From: Candidatus Panguiarchaeum symbiosum
Lineage (GTDB): Archaea; Asgardarchaeota; Njordarchaeia; Njordarchaeales; Panguiarchaeaceae
Length of the DNA stretch: 64,000 bases
Direction of reading: 5' to 3'
Assembly: GCA_024720975.1 (NCBI GenBank)
Contig: JANJXX010000004.1
Coordinates: forward strand, 1 to 64,000
The notes beneath the pieces are model-generated. The model saw nothing but the letters and a program-made list of their open reading frames with translations, did no database searches and had not been told where the DNA came from. Every line of letters begins with the position of its first letter. The stretch's first letter is position 1. Shown here piece after piece: positions 9,398 through 18,746 of this stretch. The position numbers and the translations under genes were made by a program.

Positions 9398-10192
9398 ATG
9401 AAAGATGAAATTGACGTCTTTAAAGCCCTTGGCAATCCAATTCGTAGAAGGATTCTAATGTATATTGCTAAGAATAGAGCCGTAAGCTACAAGGATTTAA
9501 CTAAAATTGTTCCGAAGGCTGGAGCATTATATCACCATTTAAGACTGTTGGGCGACCTCATTGAGCAGGATGAAAATAAGATGTATAGGTTAACTCCAAA
9601 AGGATTGAAGGTGTATGAATTCTTGCTGTCCGAGTTCTTCATTCCTGAAGATAAAACAGTCGCTCAAAAACTTCTAACGCCTAGGATTTATCTGGAGATG
9701 ATCGAGGGACCAATTGCCTATTTGCTCGTAGCCGTACTTCTAACGAGTAGTTTTTTGTGGCTACTGACAAAGAACTTGGTAGTCTTCTTCATAGTCCCCA
9801 TACCCGTACGCATTCCAGACTTTCTAGCCCCCATAATGGTCATGCTTAATTTGATGTTTTGCGTGTCAATCGAAAAGTCTCTTATAAGATCATTCTTTGG
9901 ACGCAGAGTCAAAACATTCGAACTTCTTTCAAAGTCAGCTCCAGCGTTCCTAATCATCAATCTCTACCCAGTAGTCTTTTTACTAAACAATCATATGCTC
10001 ACATTCGCGTTTCACCTAATCGCGCAGATCATGGGAATGCTTCTTAGTATGTCAGCTATTAGTGTTGTAGCAAGGCTTCCACTGAGGAGCTCGCTGATAA
10101 TTGCACTTATTCTCCACTATGCAGCTATACTCATCTTGTTCGTCTCTCTAGGTGGGTTAACCCTATCAGCCACTATAGGATTATCATTCTGA
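9398..10192 (+). CDS. ArsR-like HTH regulator fused to membrane domain
   Basis: The N-terminal 85 residues form a winged helix of the ArsR/HTH_20 type: FKALGNPIRRRILMYIAKN, SYKDLTKIVPKAGALYHHLRLLGDLIE and YRLTPKGLKVYEFL. The remaining about 170 residues contain four to five hydrophobic helices. Membrane-tethered HTH regulators of this design are common in archaea and may sense envelope or lipid signals. ATG at 9398 has GGTC just upstream. It lies 103 nt after the large surface-protein gene on the same strand, so it may regulate that gene or respond to it; this is inferred from position only. Confidence 0.8.
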   Translation: MKDEIDVFKALGNPIRRRILMYIAKNRAVSYKDLTKIVPKAGALYHHLRLLGDLIEQDENKMYRLTPKGLKVYEFLLSEFFIPEDKTVAQKLLTPRIYLEMIEGPIAYLLVAVLLTSSFLWLLTKNLVVFFIVPIPVRIPDFLAPIMVMLNLMFCVSIEKSLIRSFFGRRVKTFELLSKSAPAFLIINLYPVVFLLNNHMLTFAFHLIAQIMGMLLSMSAISVVARLPLRSSLIIALILHYAAILILFVSLGGLTLSATIGLSF

Positions 10193-10230
10193 GTAAACAC
10201 ACGACCGAGCTCGCGGTTCTATTTAAGATC

Positions 10231-10250
10231 GCCCATATATTTTATATTAT
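10231..10250 (+). promoter_or_regulatory. Possible TATA box of the deacetylase gene
   Basis: An A/T-only stretch (ATATATTTTATAT at about 10235-10247) lies 38-50 nt before the ATG of the HDAC-like gene. This suits an archaeal TATA element with a short 5' leader. No mapped start site is available, so it is only a candidate. Confidence 0.35.
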
Positions 10251-10284
10251 ATGCAAGCAACTCGCTCCGCTAAGGTCTTACTGA

Positions 10285-11235
10285 ATGATGATACTTTATT
10301 TTAAGGATCATATTCTTCACGATCTTCCATCACACGTAGAAAATTCATCTCGAATAGAAAGTATAAAGAATGAACTAGAAGGCATACCTGGCTTCACCGT
10401 TACCGAGCCCGAATTCAATGAGAAGATAATCACTACTGTCCATTCCACTGAATACGTTAAGAGTGTTAAGGAGCTCAGCAATACGACCAGGGGCGTCATT
10501 TTCTTAGATCCCGATACATATCTAGTGAGTGGTACATATCGCGCGGCAGTCCTGGGTGTTAATCTTCTGGTAAGAGCATATGAACTCTCTAATAAACATG
10601 TCTTTGCTCTCACTAGACCACCAGGACATCATGCCGAGAGGGGTAAACCTGGGGGTTTCTGTATATTCAACAATGTTGCCATACTTGCTAGAATTGCTGT
10701 TGATGATGGTTTAAACGTCACTATACTGGATTTTGATTATCATCATTGTAATGGAACTCAGGCTCTATTGCCAGAGAAGTGTACTCTGATCTCGATACAT
10801 AGATATGGCGTTTATCCAGGGACTGGGCGATATGATGAGAGGGATAACAATTGTGTGTATAATATCCCTCTATACTTCAGGCTTGTTAATGACACAGAAT
10901 ACTTTTATATCTTCGAGAAGATCCTATATCCAGTGATACAGGATAAAAATCCTGACCTTATACTGGTGTCAATGGGCTTCGATTGTCAGAAGGACGATCT
11001 CCTCGGAGACTGGGCACTGGAAAGAGTTTGGAGAGCAATATTTAGGGAGCTCAGAGACTATAGGATTATACTAGCGCTAGAGGGCGGATATAATCCAAGG
11101 GGAATTCTGAATGGAATTATAGAGATTCGAAGGGGTCTAGAGGGAGAAAATGTTCAACTCAATGATCCAGTGAGGAAGGAATTTATCAGTTATGTCGATA
11201 AGATAGTCTCCTACTTTGGTCTGCGTAATATTTAA
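10285..11235 (+). CDS. HDAC-fold deacetylase (acetoin/polyamine amidohydrolase family)
   Basis: A 316-residue zinc hydrolase of the arginase/deacetylase fold. The catalytic elements are all visible: RPPGHHAE (charge-relay His pair), LDFDYHHCNGTQ (zinc Asp and His), MGFDCQKDD (third zinc ligand) and LEGGYN (transition-state Tyr). Bacterial and archaeal members remove acetyl groups from proteins, polyamines or small molecules; the substrate is not decided by the sequence. Two adjacent ATGs, 10285 and 10288, are possible starts. It is followed 34 nt later by moeA on the same strand, so co-transcription is likely, though no pathway link is known to me. Confidence 0.9.
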   Translation: MMILYFKDHILHDLPSHVENSSRIESIKNELEGIPGFTVTEPEFNEKIITTVHSTEYVKSVKELSNTTRGVIFLDPDTYLVSGTYRAAVLGVNLLVRAYELSNKHVFALTRPPGHHAERGKPGGFCIFNNVAILARIAVDDGLNVTILDFDYHHCNGTQALLPEKCTLISIHRYGVYPGTGRYDERDNNCVYNIPLYFRLVNDTEYFYIFEKILYPVIQDKNPDLILVSMGFDCQKDDLLGDWALERVWRAIFRELRDYRIILALEGGYNPRGILNGIIEIRRGLEGENVQLNDPVRKEFISYVDKIVSYFGLRNI

Positions 11236-11269
11236 TACACAATTGAAGAATGCATTAGGGGACGCTTAG

Positions 11270-12529
11270 ATGGCAAGACCATTTGAGAGATTAACTAGAC
11301 TTAAGGACGCTATTGAGAGGCTCCTGGCGATATTAGAGCCTGTTAAGGAAGTAGAAAGGATCCCGATTAGGGATTCTTTAGGACGCGTATTGGCTGCTGA
11401 TATTATAGCCAATGTAGATATACCACCTTTCGATAGAGCTGCAATGGATGGATACGCTGTTCATGCTGAGGATACGTTTGGTGCTAATCCTGAAAATCCT
11501 AAGATTTTTAGTGTGATTGGCGTATCCGAGATAGGAAGGCCATTCAAAGAATTTGTACCGCATGGAAGAGCTGTTTATGTACACACAGGATCCAAGATCC
11601 CTGAAGGAGCCAATGCTGTCGTGCCTATTGAGTATGCTGATGTTCATGGTGATGTAATTCTTGTGAGGAGGGCGTTTGCGCCTGGTGATAACATATCAAA
11701 GAAAGGTGAAGATGTCAGCAAAGGAAGGAAAGTTCTTGAAAAGGGGAGAGTCATAACTCCACCTGATATAGCTCTCATGAAGGCTATAGGACTTAGACAA
11801 GTCGAGGTTTTTCGCAGGCCCAAATTAGCTGTAGTTGCTTGCGGAAATGAGCTGGTTGATGATATTGAGAGATTAGAACCAGGAAAAATACTGGAGTATA
11901 GTCGAGAGATAGTAATTGGTTACGCTAAGAAACTTGGAGCTGAAGTCATAGATCTAGGAATTGTTCCAGATTCTGAAGCTGATATTCTTGATGTAGCAAA
12001 ACTTGTTAGAGGACAAGTAGATGTCCTCGTAACAGTTGGTGGAACAAGCATCGGGGAACATGACTTAATACCGCGCCTGATCAGCAGGCATGGAGAACTG
12101 GCATTTCACGGGGTAGCCATCGAGCCTGGCAAGCCAACATGTGCAGGTAAAATAGGTTCTCTGCCAATACTTGGACTTCCCGGACTGCCAGTTGCAACTT
12201 TCATAGCAACGATAACAATTCTGCAAAGGGCTTTAGAGAGACTAAGTGGAGTCTCAGGAGAATATAGTCCTCGTGTCATGAAAGCAATACTAAACAGGCG
12301 CATATGGTCTAAACCAGGAATAAGAACTTTTGCGAGAGTGAAATTGTTTAGAAGGAACAATACAATTTTTGCAGAACCCATAGCTATCACTGGGTCTGGT
12401 ATACTCTCGTCAATAGTCTTAGGAGATGGCATTGTCATTGTCCCTGAGGACCTTGAAGGAATTGAAGAGGGAACGACAGTCAATGTAATTCTACTGAGGG
12501 ACTTTAATATATTCGAACATTCACTATAG
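11270..12529 (+). CDS. moeA: Molybdopterin molybdenumtransferase MoeA
   Basis: A 419-residue MoeA, the usual length. Recognisable parts are PPFDRAAMDGYAVHAED (the catalytic Asp loop), VHTGSKIPEGANAVVPIE, the MogA-like domain with GNELV and VTVGGTSIGEHD, and GLPGLPVATFIA in the metal-insertion site. It inserts molybdate or tungstate into adenylated molybdopterin, providing the cofactor for enzymes such as the AOR encoded near 21 kb. This is one of two moeA genes in the window; the other (27.7 kb) carries an extra domain. In archaea such pairs have been suggested to separate Mo and W use, but here that is inference. Confidence 0.92.
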   Translation: MARPFERLTRLKDAIERLLAILEPVKEVERIPIRDSLGRVLAADIIANVDIPPFDRAAMDGYAVHAEDTFGANPENPKIFSVIGVSEIGRPFKEFVPHGRAVYVHTGSKIPEGANAVVPIEYADVHGDVILVRRAFAPGDNISKKGEDVSKGRKVLEKGRVITPPDIALMKAIGLRQVEVFRRPKLAVVACGNELVDDIERLEPGKILEYSREIVIGYAKKLGAEVIDLGIVPDSEADILDVAKLVRGQVDVLVTVGGTSIGEHDLIPRLISRHGELAFHGVAIEPGKPTCAGKIGSLPILGLPGLPVATFIATITILQRALERLSGVSGEYSPRVMKAILNRRIWSKPGIRTFARVKLFRRNNTIFAEPIAITGSGILSSIVLGDGIVIVPEDLEGIEEGTTVNVILLRDFNIFEHSL

Positions 12530-12656
12530 GCCTATCAATATAAACCATAACTACTCAATATTATTGTAGGATCTAAGCCATTGATTCAACTTTCAACTTG
12601 TTTGCTTTTACTATCGCATTTTAATGATTATTTAATGATTAGTGAGGTCTCCTAAG

Positions 12657-15092
12657 TTGCGTAAAATAACACCATTCATACTACTAGCATTATTGGTATT
12701 ATCTTCTATGACATATCTTGCGAATTTGCTTCAAATATCCTACAAAAGCGAGGACAAATCACTAGTAAGAGTTTTGATAATACTCAAGGGTGGGAAAAAT
12801 CTTGAGCAAGATATCTACGATGCCATGTCCCGTATATCGGCATCTAAAAGTGAGGAGGAACTAGACACTGCAAGGAGGATACTCTACTTGAGGTTATACA
12901 GCTTTTATGAAGAAGCCATCAGAGGACTTCTAGTCGAGTTAAAATCGTTAGGTGGGCGAGTTATTCACGAGATCCCATCAATAGGCGCCGTAAGTGCTTA
13001 TGTTCCTGCAGATAAACTTGATATTATCAAGAATTATGCGGCAGTCAGCGAAATTATACGGGTTCCAAAAGTCAGGATACTCATGGATATTGCAGCTAAG
13101 ACAATATATGCATATGACTTCTGGAACGCCGGTTGGAATGGATCAAAGTACGATGATTTGTCACCAGGAATAGAAGTAGCCGTTGTCGATACAGGCATCT
13201 CGAAGACAACATACCTAGCAGGAAAAATTGTAGATGAACGCTCGTTTGTAATGGGAGAAACACCACCAGATTTAAATGGTCATGGAACAAAAGTCGCACA
13301 TATTATTGCAAGTACAAGCCCAGTATACAGAGGCATATCCTATGGTGCAAAGTTGATAAATGCCAAGGCATTGAATAAGAATGGGGAGGGTTTTTTAGAT
13401 GATGTGATAGCTGCCATTGAATGGGCCTTAACGCAGGCAGTAGATACTGCAGAGATAATCAATTTGAGCATCGGAACAGCTGAAATCAGCCCAGATGGCT
13501 CCTCTAAAATAACGCGATTCATTGACAAAATTGTATATACCTATAAAGCTCTAGCAGTCATTGCCGTTGGGAATGTCGAGGGGAGCTATACGAGAGTTAA
13601 TGTGCCAGGTGATACATTTAATGGAATAACTGTGGGGGCTATCGATGATAGAAACACAGAGGATCGTTCTGATGATGTTGTCTGGATAAATAGTTGCATG
13701 GGACCAACTGCTGATGGAAGAATAAAGCCTGATGTTATTGCCCCAGGCGTATATATAACAACTTACACTGTGGGTGGAAACCTGGAAAGTGCATCTGGTA
13801 CGAGTTTTGCAACCGCCATAGTGTCGGGGGCAGCTGCACTTATTTATAGCTATATCTCTAGTAGAAATCCCGTAAACAATCTTGCTCTTGCAACGAAAGC
13901 TGTGATCATCGCATCAGCAGACTCATGGGGTGAAGATTATCCATATCGGAGGACCGGGTTTGGATACATAAATTTGAGAAAGACTTTGCAGATGATAGAC
14001 AATGTTATTTTGTTTAATATAAGTTCGGGAAATAAAGTTATGTTCAGCTTTGATGCTGTGAGCTCTGAAAATCTCTCTATATGCTTAGTTTGGCAAAGAG
14101 TTCCCACATCTATATCTGAACTCTCATTCTATGATACTGGAACCTTAAAAGTTAGCATTTTTGATCCTGATGGAGAGCTTGCATATAATCGCACAGAGAC
14201 GATTAATAATGTAATTAAGGATGTATTCAAAGCAACAAAGAATGGATCACACCTTCTTGTAGTAGAGAAGATCTACAGGAGCGGCGAGTCCCTGCTAGAC
14301 AACGTTGCTTTGGTCTCGACGAAACCTCTCAGTAGACCAAAAATTTTGAGCATAGCTGTGCCTTGCTTTGACAAAATCTCCGATGCCGAAATACCTAAGG
14401 TTACTCTTAAAGTAAGAAACAATGCGGATACTGCCGCAAGAAATATCACACTGAGTGTTACTATTACTAACGCTGAGCCAAGCATTGCTAAACTTAATAT
14501 AAGCCAAATTGAGTCTGGAGGGGAAGTGGAAGTTCCTTTAAATATGCGCTTTATCAAGGAGGGTCTCGTAATTATAGATGCTAATGCTAGCTATGAAATT
14601 GACGGTAAAAAACTAAGCATCAACAATAAAACATTCTTCTTGGGTTTTGACGACGATACAATACCTCCAGTAATTAAGCCAATTTATGTTGATGTATCTG
14701 TACTTGGTGACAAGATAACATTTGAGTTTCGCATTCAAGATGAAAGTGGAATCAATGCTGCTAGATTGTATTATAGGATTGATTATCCACTCGACGAGCA
14801 TAGTCTAGATCTCGCCGACGACGTCTTAAATCTAACATATGATCCGAGGAGCGATCTCTGGAAATTGGAAATAAAGACTAAACCTGAGTGGAATGGCAAA
14901 ATGCTATACTATGTTGTGGAGGCTATTGACGCCGATAATGATAGACTTGACGATTCTCTAGTATCATACTATTCTGGCAAGATAACAGTAAGGGTTAAGG
15001 TTGAACTCATAATATTGATGGCACTGCTCGCTATTCTGCTAGCTTATGCTATATTTAGTTTATTCCGATCAAGGAGAAAAGTTCAAATATAG
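12657..15092 (+). CDS. Membrane-anchored subtilisin-like protease (S8)
   Basis: An 811-residue secreted serine protease. After a signal peptide and an inhibitor-I9-like propeptide with an ALPHA-BETA pattern (about residues 35-140) comes the catalytic domain: Asp178 in VAVVDTGIS, His209 in LNGHGTKVAH, oxyanion Asn306 in AVGNVEG and Ser383 in SASGTSFA. A beta-sandwich with CARDB-like and Ig-like parts follows, then a C-terminal transmembrane helix with an R/K tail, so it is probably anchored outside the cell. TTG at 12657 lies after GAGGTC; the GTG at 12642 overlaps that motif. It ends 2 nt before the oppositely oriented coiled-coil gene. Confidence 0.9.
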   Translation: MRKITPFILLALLVLSSMTYLANLLQISYKSEDKSLVRVLIILKGGKNLEQDIYDAMSRISASKSEEELDTARRILYLRLYSFYEEAIRGLLVELKSLGGRVIHEIPSIGAVSAYVPADKLDIIKNYAAVSEIIRVPKVRILMDIAAKTIYAYDFWNAGWNGSKYDDLSPGIEVAVVDTGISKTTYLAGKIVDERSFVMGETPPDLNGHGTKVAHIIASTSPVYRGISYGAKLINAKALNKNGEGFLDDVIAAIEWALTQAVDTAEIINLSIGTAEISPDGSSKITRFIDKIVYTYKALAVIAVGNVEGSYTRVNVPGDTFNGITVGAIDDRNTEDRSDDVVWINSCMGPTADGRIKPDVIAPGVYITTYTVGGNLESASGTSFATAIVSGAAALIYSYISSRNPVNNLALATKAVIIASADSWGEDYPYRRTGFGYINLRKTLQMIDNVILFNISSGNKVMFSFDAVSSENLSICLVWQRVPTSISELSFYDTGTLKVSIFDPDGELAYNRTETINNVIKDVFKATKNGSHLLVVEKIYRSGESLLDNVALVSTKPLSRPKILSIAVPCFDKISDAEIPKVTLKVRNNADTAARNITLSVTITNAEPSIAKLNISQIESGGEVEVPLNMRFIKEGLVIIDANASYEIDGKKLSINNKTFFLGFDDDTIPPVIKPIYVDVSVLGDKITFEFRIQDESGINAARLYYRIDYPLDEHSLDLADDVLNLTYDPRSDLWKLEIKTKPEWNGKMLYYVVEAIDADNDRLDDSLVSYYSGKITVRVKVELIILMALLAILLAYAIFSLFRSRRKVQI

Positions 15093-15094
15093 AA

Positions 15095-16027
15095 TTATCT
15101 CCTCTCAGTAACAGTTCCTGTTTTTTCTTTAGTTGCACCGATTCTAGCACTTATATGTTCTATACCGCTTATTAGTGCCTCCATTCGATCGCGTATATTA
15201 CTCAACATCGCCAAACCTCTTGAGATGCCCCGGACCAGATTACTAACCTCATTAAGAACTTTGATCAATGCTTCCTGGTTTCGATTCATCAGCTCAATTC
15301 CTCTTAGCACCTCCTCCTGTTTCTCGACAATCGCAGTCAGACGGGGACCAAGCTCAAAAGTTTGCGCTCCTAGCTTACCAACAGAAGCTTTAATTTCAGA
15401 TATTTCACTTATCTTGTCTATTAATGAGGTTTTTAAGCCATCTATCTTCCGACTCAATTTGTTGGCTAGTTTATCAGTATCTACACTAGTAATTTTTGTA
15501 TTGAATTCACTGAGACTTTTATCAATATCTTGTTGCTTCTGGAGGATCATAACAAGGTTTTTAGAAATATTGCTTAACTCTGTTCGAAGCCCAGAAATAT
15601 CCTTCCTGAGGCTTGTTAGAAGCTCTTTATTTTCTTCCTTAAGAGTTTTGATCGTTGAGGAGAGTGATTCTAACTTTTTGGAGACTTTCATTTCATAATT
15701 GTAGACTTTCAGACTCATCTCTCGTAGTTCTTTGCAAACGTTAGAAATATCCTCCAAGGATGTTTTTAAATCAGAAATGGTCAGTTGACTTTTTTCCTCT
15801 AATTTCGTAGAAAGCCGCTCTAAAATGCTCCTGGTAAGACTTTGTTCTTTAGTAATATTGGATAAAGTCTCTATGAGAGAGTCACTAATTGTTTTCACAT
15901 AGTCAAGCCTCTCCATTATTGCCCTCAGGTCATCCCTGGTAACTCTCCAGTCCTCTAGTTTGCTGTCAATCAGCATTTCAACATATTTTTGCGCTTTTCT
16001 AAGTCTCTCTTCACTCTCATTGCTCAT
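15095..16027 (-). CDS. Coiled-coil protein of unknown function
   Basis: A 310-residue soluble protein that is almost entirely heptad-like helix (leucine, isoleucine, lysine, glutamate and serine rich; no cysteine motif). The N-terminal 60 residues (LRKAQKYVEML, LEDWRVTRDDLRAIMERLD) are less regular and could form a small globular or dimerising head. Length and composition recall SMC-type, DUF-type or methyl-accepting-type coiled coils, but no such domain is recognised. ATG at 16027 follows GGTGATGCT exactly at the local spacing; the longer start at 16063 is unnecessary. It converges with the protease gene and is otherwise isolated. Confidence 0.75.
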   Translation of the reverse strand: MSNESEERLRKAQKYVEMLIDSKLEDWRVTRDDLRAIMERLDYVKTISDSLIETLSNITKEQSLTRSILERLSTKLEEKSQLTISDLKTSLEDISNVCKELREMSLKVYNYEMKVSKKLESLSSTIKTLKEENKELLTSLRKDISGLRTELSNISKNLVMILQKQQDIDKSLSEFNTKITSVDTDKLANKLSRKIDGLKTSLIDKISEISEIKASVGKLGAQTFELGPRLTAIVEKQEEVLRGIELMNRNQEALIKVLNEVSNLVRGISRGLAMLSNIRDRMEALISGIEHISARIGATKEKTGTVTERR

Positions 16028-16389
16028 AGCATCACCAAAATTAGAATAACACATCATGAACACTTAACTTTTCCTACCTTGTTGGACAAGAACATTAGGA
16101 GACGCCACCATTTAGATTCATATCCTCCATCTGTTAAGCAATCGAGACTACTCGGAGACCCCATTTTCAGACTGCTGCTGAGGATAATCAACTGATTTCA
16201 ACTTTTAAATATTTCTTTTTGAAGTCCTTTCCACGACTACCTCAAAAAATATGCTAGAGAATTTAGGTTGTAAATCTACTACTCTCTGAAGCAAGACGCT
16301 TTAGTCTTACTGAGACAATTTGCAGTAATGCTTAAAACACCATTAATTTTAGTTTTAATTGTGACCGAAGACTCTTTATCGGTGATAAG
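16028..16389. other. Divergent intergenic region
   Basis: About 360 nt between the leftward coiled-coil gene and the rightward endonuclease IV gene. No coding frame with a ribosome-binding site, no tRNA arms and no repeat were seen. A/T-rich stretches near 16195-16215 and 16325-16370 could hold TATA elements for the two divergent genes. Confidence 0.5.
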
Positions 16390-17400
16390 ATGCAAATATA
16401 CGTTGGACCGGCTGGCGTTCCAATATCCTGTCCTAAAAAAGATACAATCAGTGGCATTAAATGCGTATATAATCTGGGCTTAAACCTCATGGAAATACAA
16501 TTCGTACGCGGCGTTAAGATGAGAGAGGACGTGGCAGAACAAATTGCCAAAATATCACAAGAACTGGGCATTAGACTTACAATTCATGCGCCGTACTATA
16601 TTAATCTTGCATCGGATGACTCCAACATTGTCGAGAGATCAATAAAAGAGTGGATTTACGAGTCAGTGAAGTTAGCATCATTAATGGGCGCTAAATGCGT
16701 CGTTTTTCATCCCGCAGCTTATGGAGAAAAATCCCCAGAGGAAACATACCGCATTGTTAGAAATAATATAATGCGTGTTCTCGACTTAACAAGTGATTTT
16801 GAGAATGTCTACCTATGCCCTGAAACAACTGGTAAGGGAGGTCAATTCGGCAGCTTCGAGGAAATAATCAAGTTAGTTGAAGAAATAGATCACTTAAGGC
16901 TGATACCATGTATAGACTTCGCTCACATACATGCAAGAACTGGAGGAACCCTTAAGACCACTGATGAATTCACAGCCATTCTAGATCGTTACTACAAATT
17001 CATATCCAGAAGACCGATAAAAATAATTCATATTCATTTCTCCTGCATTGAATATACGGAGAAGGGAGAAAGGGCGCATCTAGCGTTAGAGGCCCGCGAT
17101 CCAGCATTTGAGAATCTGGCAGAAGCCCTGAAAAATTTCAAATTTGATGAAGTTCAGATAGTTTCTGAGAGCCCAATACTTGAGCAAGATGCACTATTGA
17201 TGCGTAATATTCTAGTAAACATGGGTCTCATGAGGCCAATAGTAATTGAAAAGCCTATCGAGATAGTCAAAAAGGTTATCAAGAAAGTTCCTAGGAAAGC
17301 ACTAAAGGCTAAGAGGGTCAAATTAAAGGGGAAAAGACGGAGGAAGAGTAAAAAATCTGCCAGGAAGAAAAAAGCTAAGGAGGAAACTGGTAGTAAGTAG
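16390..17400 (+). CDS. nfo: Endonuclease IV-like AP endonuclease with basic tail
   Basis: A 336-residue TIM-barrel protein of the AP endonuclease 2 family. Metal-ligand segments are seen: IHAPYYINLAS, VFHPAAYGE, CPETTGKGGQFGSF, IDFAHIHART, IIHIHFSC and VSESP. Endonuclease IV cuts the phosphodiester 5' to abasic sites. The last about 55 residues are an unusual, highly basic K/R tail not needed for the fold, which may bind DNA. ATG at 16390 follows GGTGATAAG. It heads a rightward cluster with ribH, MazG, YkgJ-like and AGOG; with AGOG and MazG it would form an oxidative DNA-damage set. Confidence 0.85.
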   Translation: MQIYVGPAGVPISCPKKDTISGIKCVYNLGLNLMEIQFVRGVKMREDVAEQIAKISQELGIRLTIHAPYYINLASDDSNIVERSIKEWIYESVKLASLMGAKCVVFHPAAYGEKSPEETYRIVRNNIMRVLDLTSDFENVYLCPETTGKGGQFGSFEEIIKLVEEIDHLRLIPCIDFAHIHARTGGTLKTTDEFTAILDRYYKFISRRPIKIIHIHFSCIEYTEKGERAHLALEARDPAFENLAEALKNFKFDEVQIVSESPILEQDALLMRNILVNMGLMRPIVIEKPIEIVKKVIKKVPRKALKAKRVKLKGKRRRKSKKSARKKKAKEETGSK

Positions 17401-17458
17401 AGTTATCAATATAAAAAATTAGTCCTTATGTAGTGAGACCGTCTATGTGGTGAATAAA

Positions 17459-17905
17459 ATGGAGGCTAGTAGAACACATACTAAAGGCTCTGTGAGCTTG
17501 GCTATTGTTGTGTCTGAGTTTAATTATGATATAACCAAAATGATGCTTGAAAAAGCTCTCGATCACGCTAGATTCCTTGATGCCGAGGTAAGATATATTG
17601 CTCACGCTCCAGGCGTGTTTGACATGCCCTTGTTCGTCAAGAAACTATTAGAGAAAAACGATGTTGATGCCGTTGTATGTATAGGTGCGGTTGTAACTGG
17701 AGAAACTAAACACGATGAAGTAATAGCACATCAAACAGCAAGAAAAATCATGGATCTAGCTGTGGAGTATGGTAAACCAGTAACGTTGGGCATTTCAGGT
17801 CCTGGAATGACTAGGGAACAAGCTACTAGGAGAATTGAGGAATACTCAAGAAGAGCTGTAGAAGCTGCGGTTAAGATGGTTAAAAGACTCAGGGAGATTA
17901 AGTGA
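17459..17905 (+). CDS. ribH: 6,7-dimethyl-8-ribityllumazine synthase
   Basis: A 148-residue lumazine synthase, the normal size of the subunit that forms 60-mer or pentamer shells. It has the substrate-binding [10 protein letters not shown] start, [10 protein letters not shown], the phosphate-binding and catalytic region [19 protein letters not shown] (with the general base His) and [16 protein letters not shown]. It condenses ribityl-aminouracil with 3,4-dihydroxybutanone phosphate in riboflavin synthesis; RibD-type reductase for the same pathway lies at 56 kb. ATG at 17459 follows GGTG at 17448-17451. Its TGA overlaps the GTG start of mazG by 4 nt. Confidence 0.93.
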   Translation: MEASRTHTKGSVSLAIVVSEFNYDITKMMLEKALDHARFLDAEVRYIAHAPGVFDMPLFVKKLLEKNDVDAVVCIGAVVTGETKHDEVIAHQTARKIMDLAVEYGKPVTLGISGPGMTREQATRRIEEYSRRAVEAAVKMVKRLREIK

Positions 17906-18201
17906 GCCTAAGTCTTAAAAAGCCCCTTACAGTAAGAGATTTCCAGGAGTTGATATATAAAGCATACTATGAAAGAGATGCCAGAAGGGGCCTATTCAAA
18001 ACGTGGTTGTGGCTTCTAGAAGAAATAGGCGAATTGGCTGCAGCTCTCAGAAAAAGTGATAGAGAGGCCATCGAAGAGGAAATAGCTGACGTTATAGCAT
18101 GGACGGTGTCTATAGCGAACCTCCTAAAAATAGACGTTGAGGAAGCTCTGCTGAAGAAATATGGTATACCTCCAATGAAGCACTTCGATGAAGAAGAATA
18201 A
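17902..18201 (+). CDS. mazG: MazG-like nucleotide pyrophosphohydrolase
   Basis: A 99-residue single-domain MazG. The metal-binding pattern [10 protein letters not shown] ... [10 protein letters not shown] is the E-x2-E ... E-x2-D signature of the family, and [17 protein letters not shown] is the usual first helix. Such enzymes hydrolyse (d)NTPs to monophosphates and clear non-canonical nucleotides. The start GTG 17902 is coupled to the stop of ribH (GTGA overlap), so the order ribH-mazG is an operon. The exact nucleotide preference is unknown. Confidence 0.88.
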   Translation: MSLSLKKPLTVRDFQELIYKAYYERDARRGLFKTWLWLLEEIGELAAALRKSDREAIEEEIADVIAWTVSIANLLKIDVEEALLKKYGIPPMKHFDEEE

Positions 18202-18697
18202 TTGTAAGATGCATAAAATGAAGAAGTTTGTTTGCAAGCGATGCGAGGATTGCTGTATCTTTAAGGAGGAAGAGGAAGCTCCCCTTGTATTTTACTGGGA
18301 AAAGGAAAGATTGGAGGAGCTTGCATTAAAGAGGGGGTCTAGTCTAAGCTTTAAAGAGTATCTGGCAGTCATAGAATCAAACGGCGACAGATTCACCTAC
18401 ATCTACAAGTGGATCATTGATGGAAAATGTGTATTTCTAGAAGGAAACAGATGCACAATACATGAGGAAAAACCAATATCGTGTAAGATGTTTCCGATAA
18501 TAATCGAGGTCCCAGGAAACCGCATGTACCTATCTCTCAGATGTAACTGGGTCAGGGAAAATGCAGAGCAGATAAATCCATCAAACTTTCCACAAATTTT
18601 CGATGAATTCAAGATTGCAGTAAAAGTGATGGGTATGATTACCGAGTTTCTAAAAATAGCAAGTGAGAACGCATGGAAAGTGGAGATTATAAGATAA
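18188..18697 (+). CDS. YkgJ-type CxxCxxCC-cluster protein
   Basis: About 169 residues. CKRCEDCCIF near the N-terminus and CVFLEGNRCTIHEEKPISCKMFPI further on are the hallmark cysteines of the UPF0153/YkgJ zinc- or iron-chelating family. Their molecular role is unclear; Fe-S or zinc binding has been proposed. The frame opens at ATG 18188 inside the end of mazG; ATG 18209 or 18218 are equally possible and none has a good GGTG motif. The overlap suggests it is translated with ribH and mazG. Confidence 0.82.
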   Translation: MKKNNCKMHKMKKFVCKRCEDCCIFKEEEEAPLVFYWEKERLEELALKRGSSLSFKEYLAVIESNGDRFTYIYKWIIDGKCVFLEGNRCTIHEEKPISCKMFPIIIEVPGNRMYLSLRCNWVRENAEQINPSNFPQIFDEFKIAVKVMGMITEFLKIASENAWKVEIIR

Positions 18698-18746
18698 AAA
18701 GCCAGATGACCCTTAAAAGTCGTAATATAAAACAGGGACATAATAG

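Noticed and set aside
12106..12483. 125-residue minus frame inside moeA
   Set aside because: It is opposite conserved MoeA coding sequence with no ribosome-binding site.
15225..15698. 157-residue + strand frame opposite the coiled-coil gene
   Set aside because: Serine/leucine-rich shadow of the heptad-rich minus-strand gene; no start signal.
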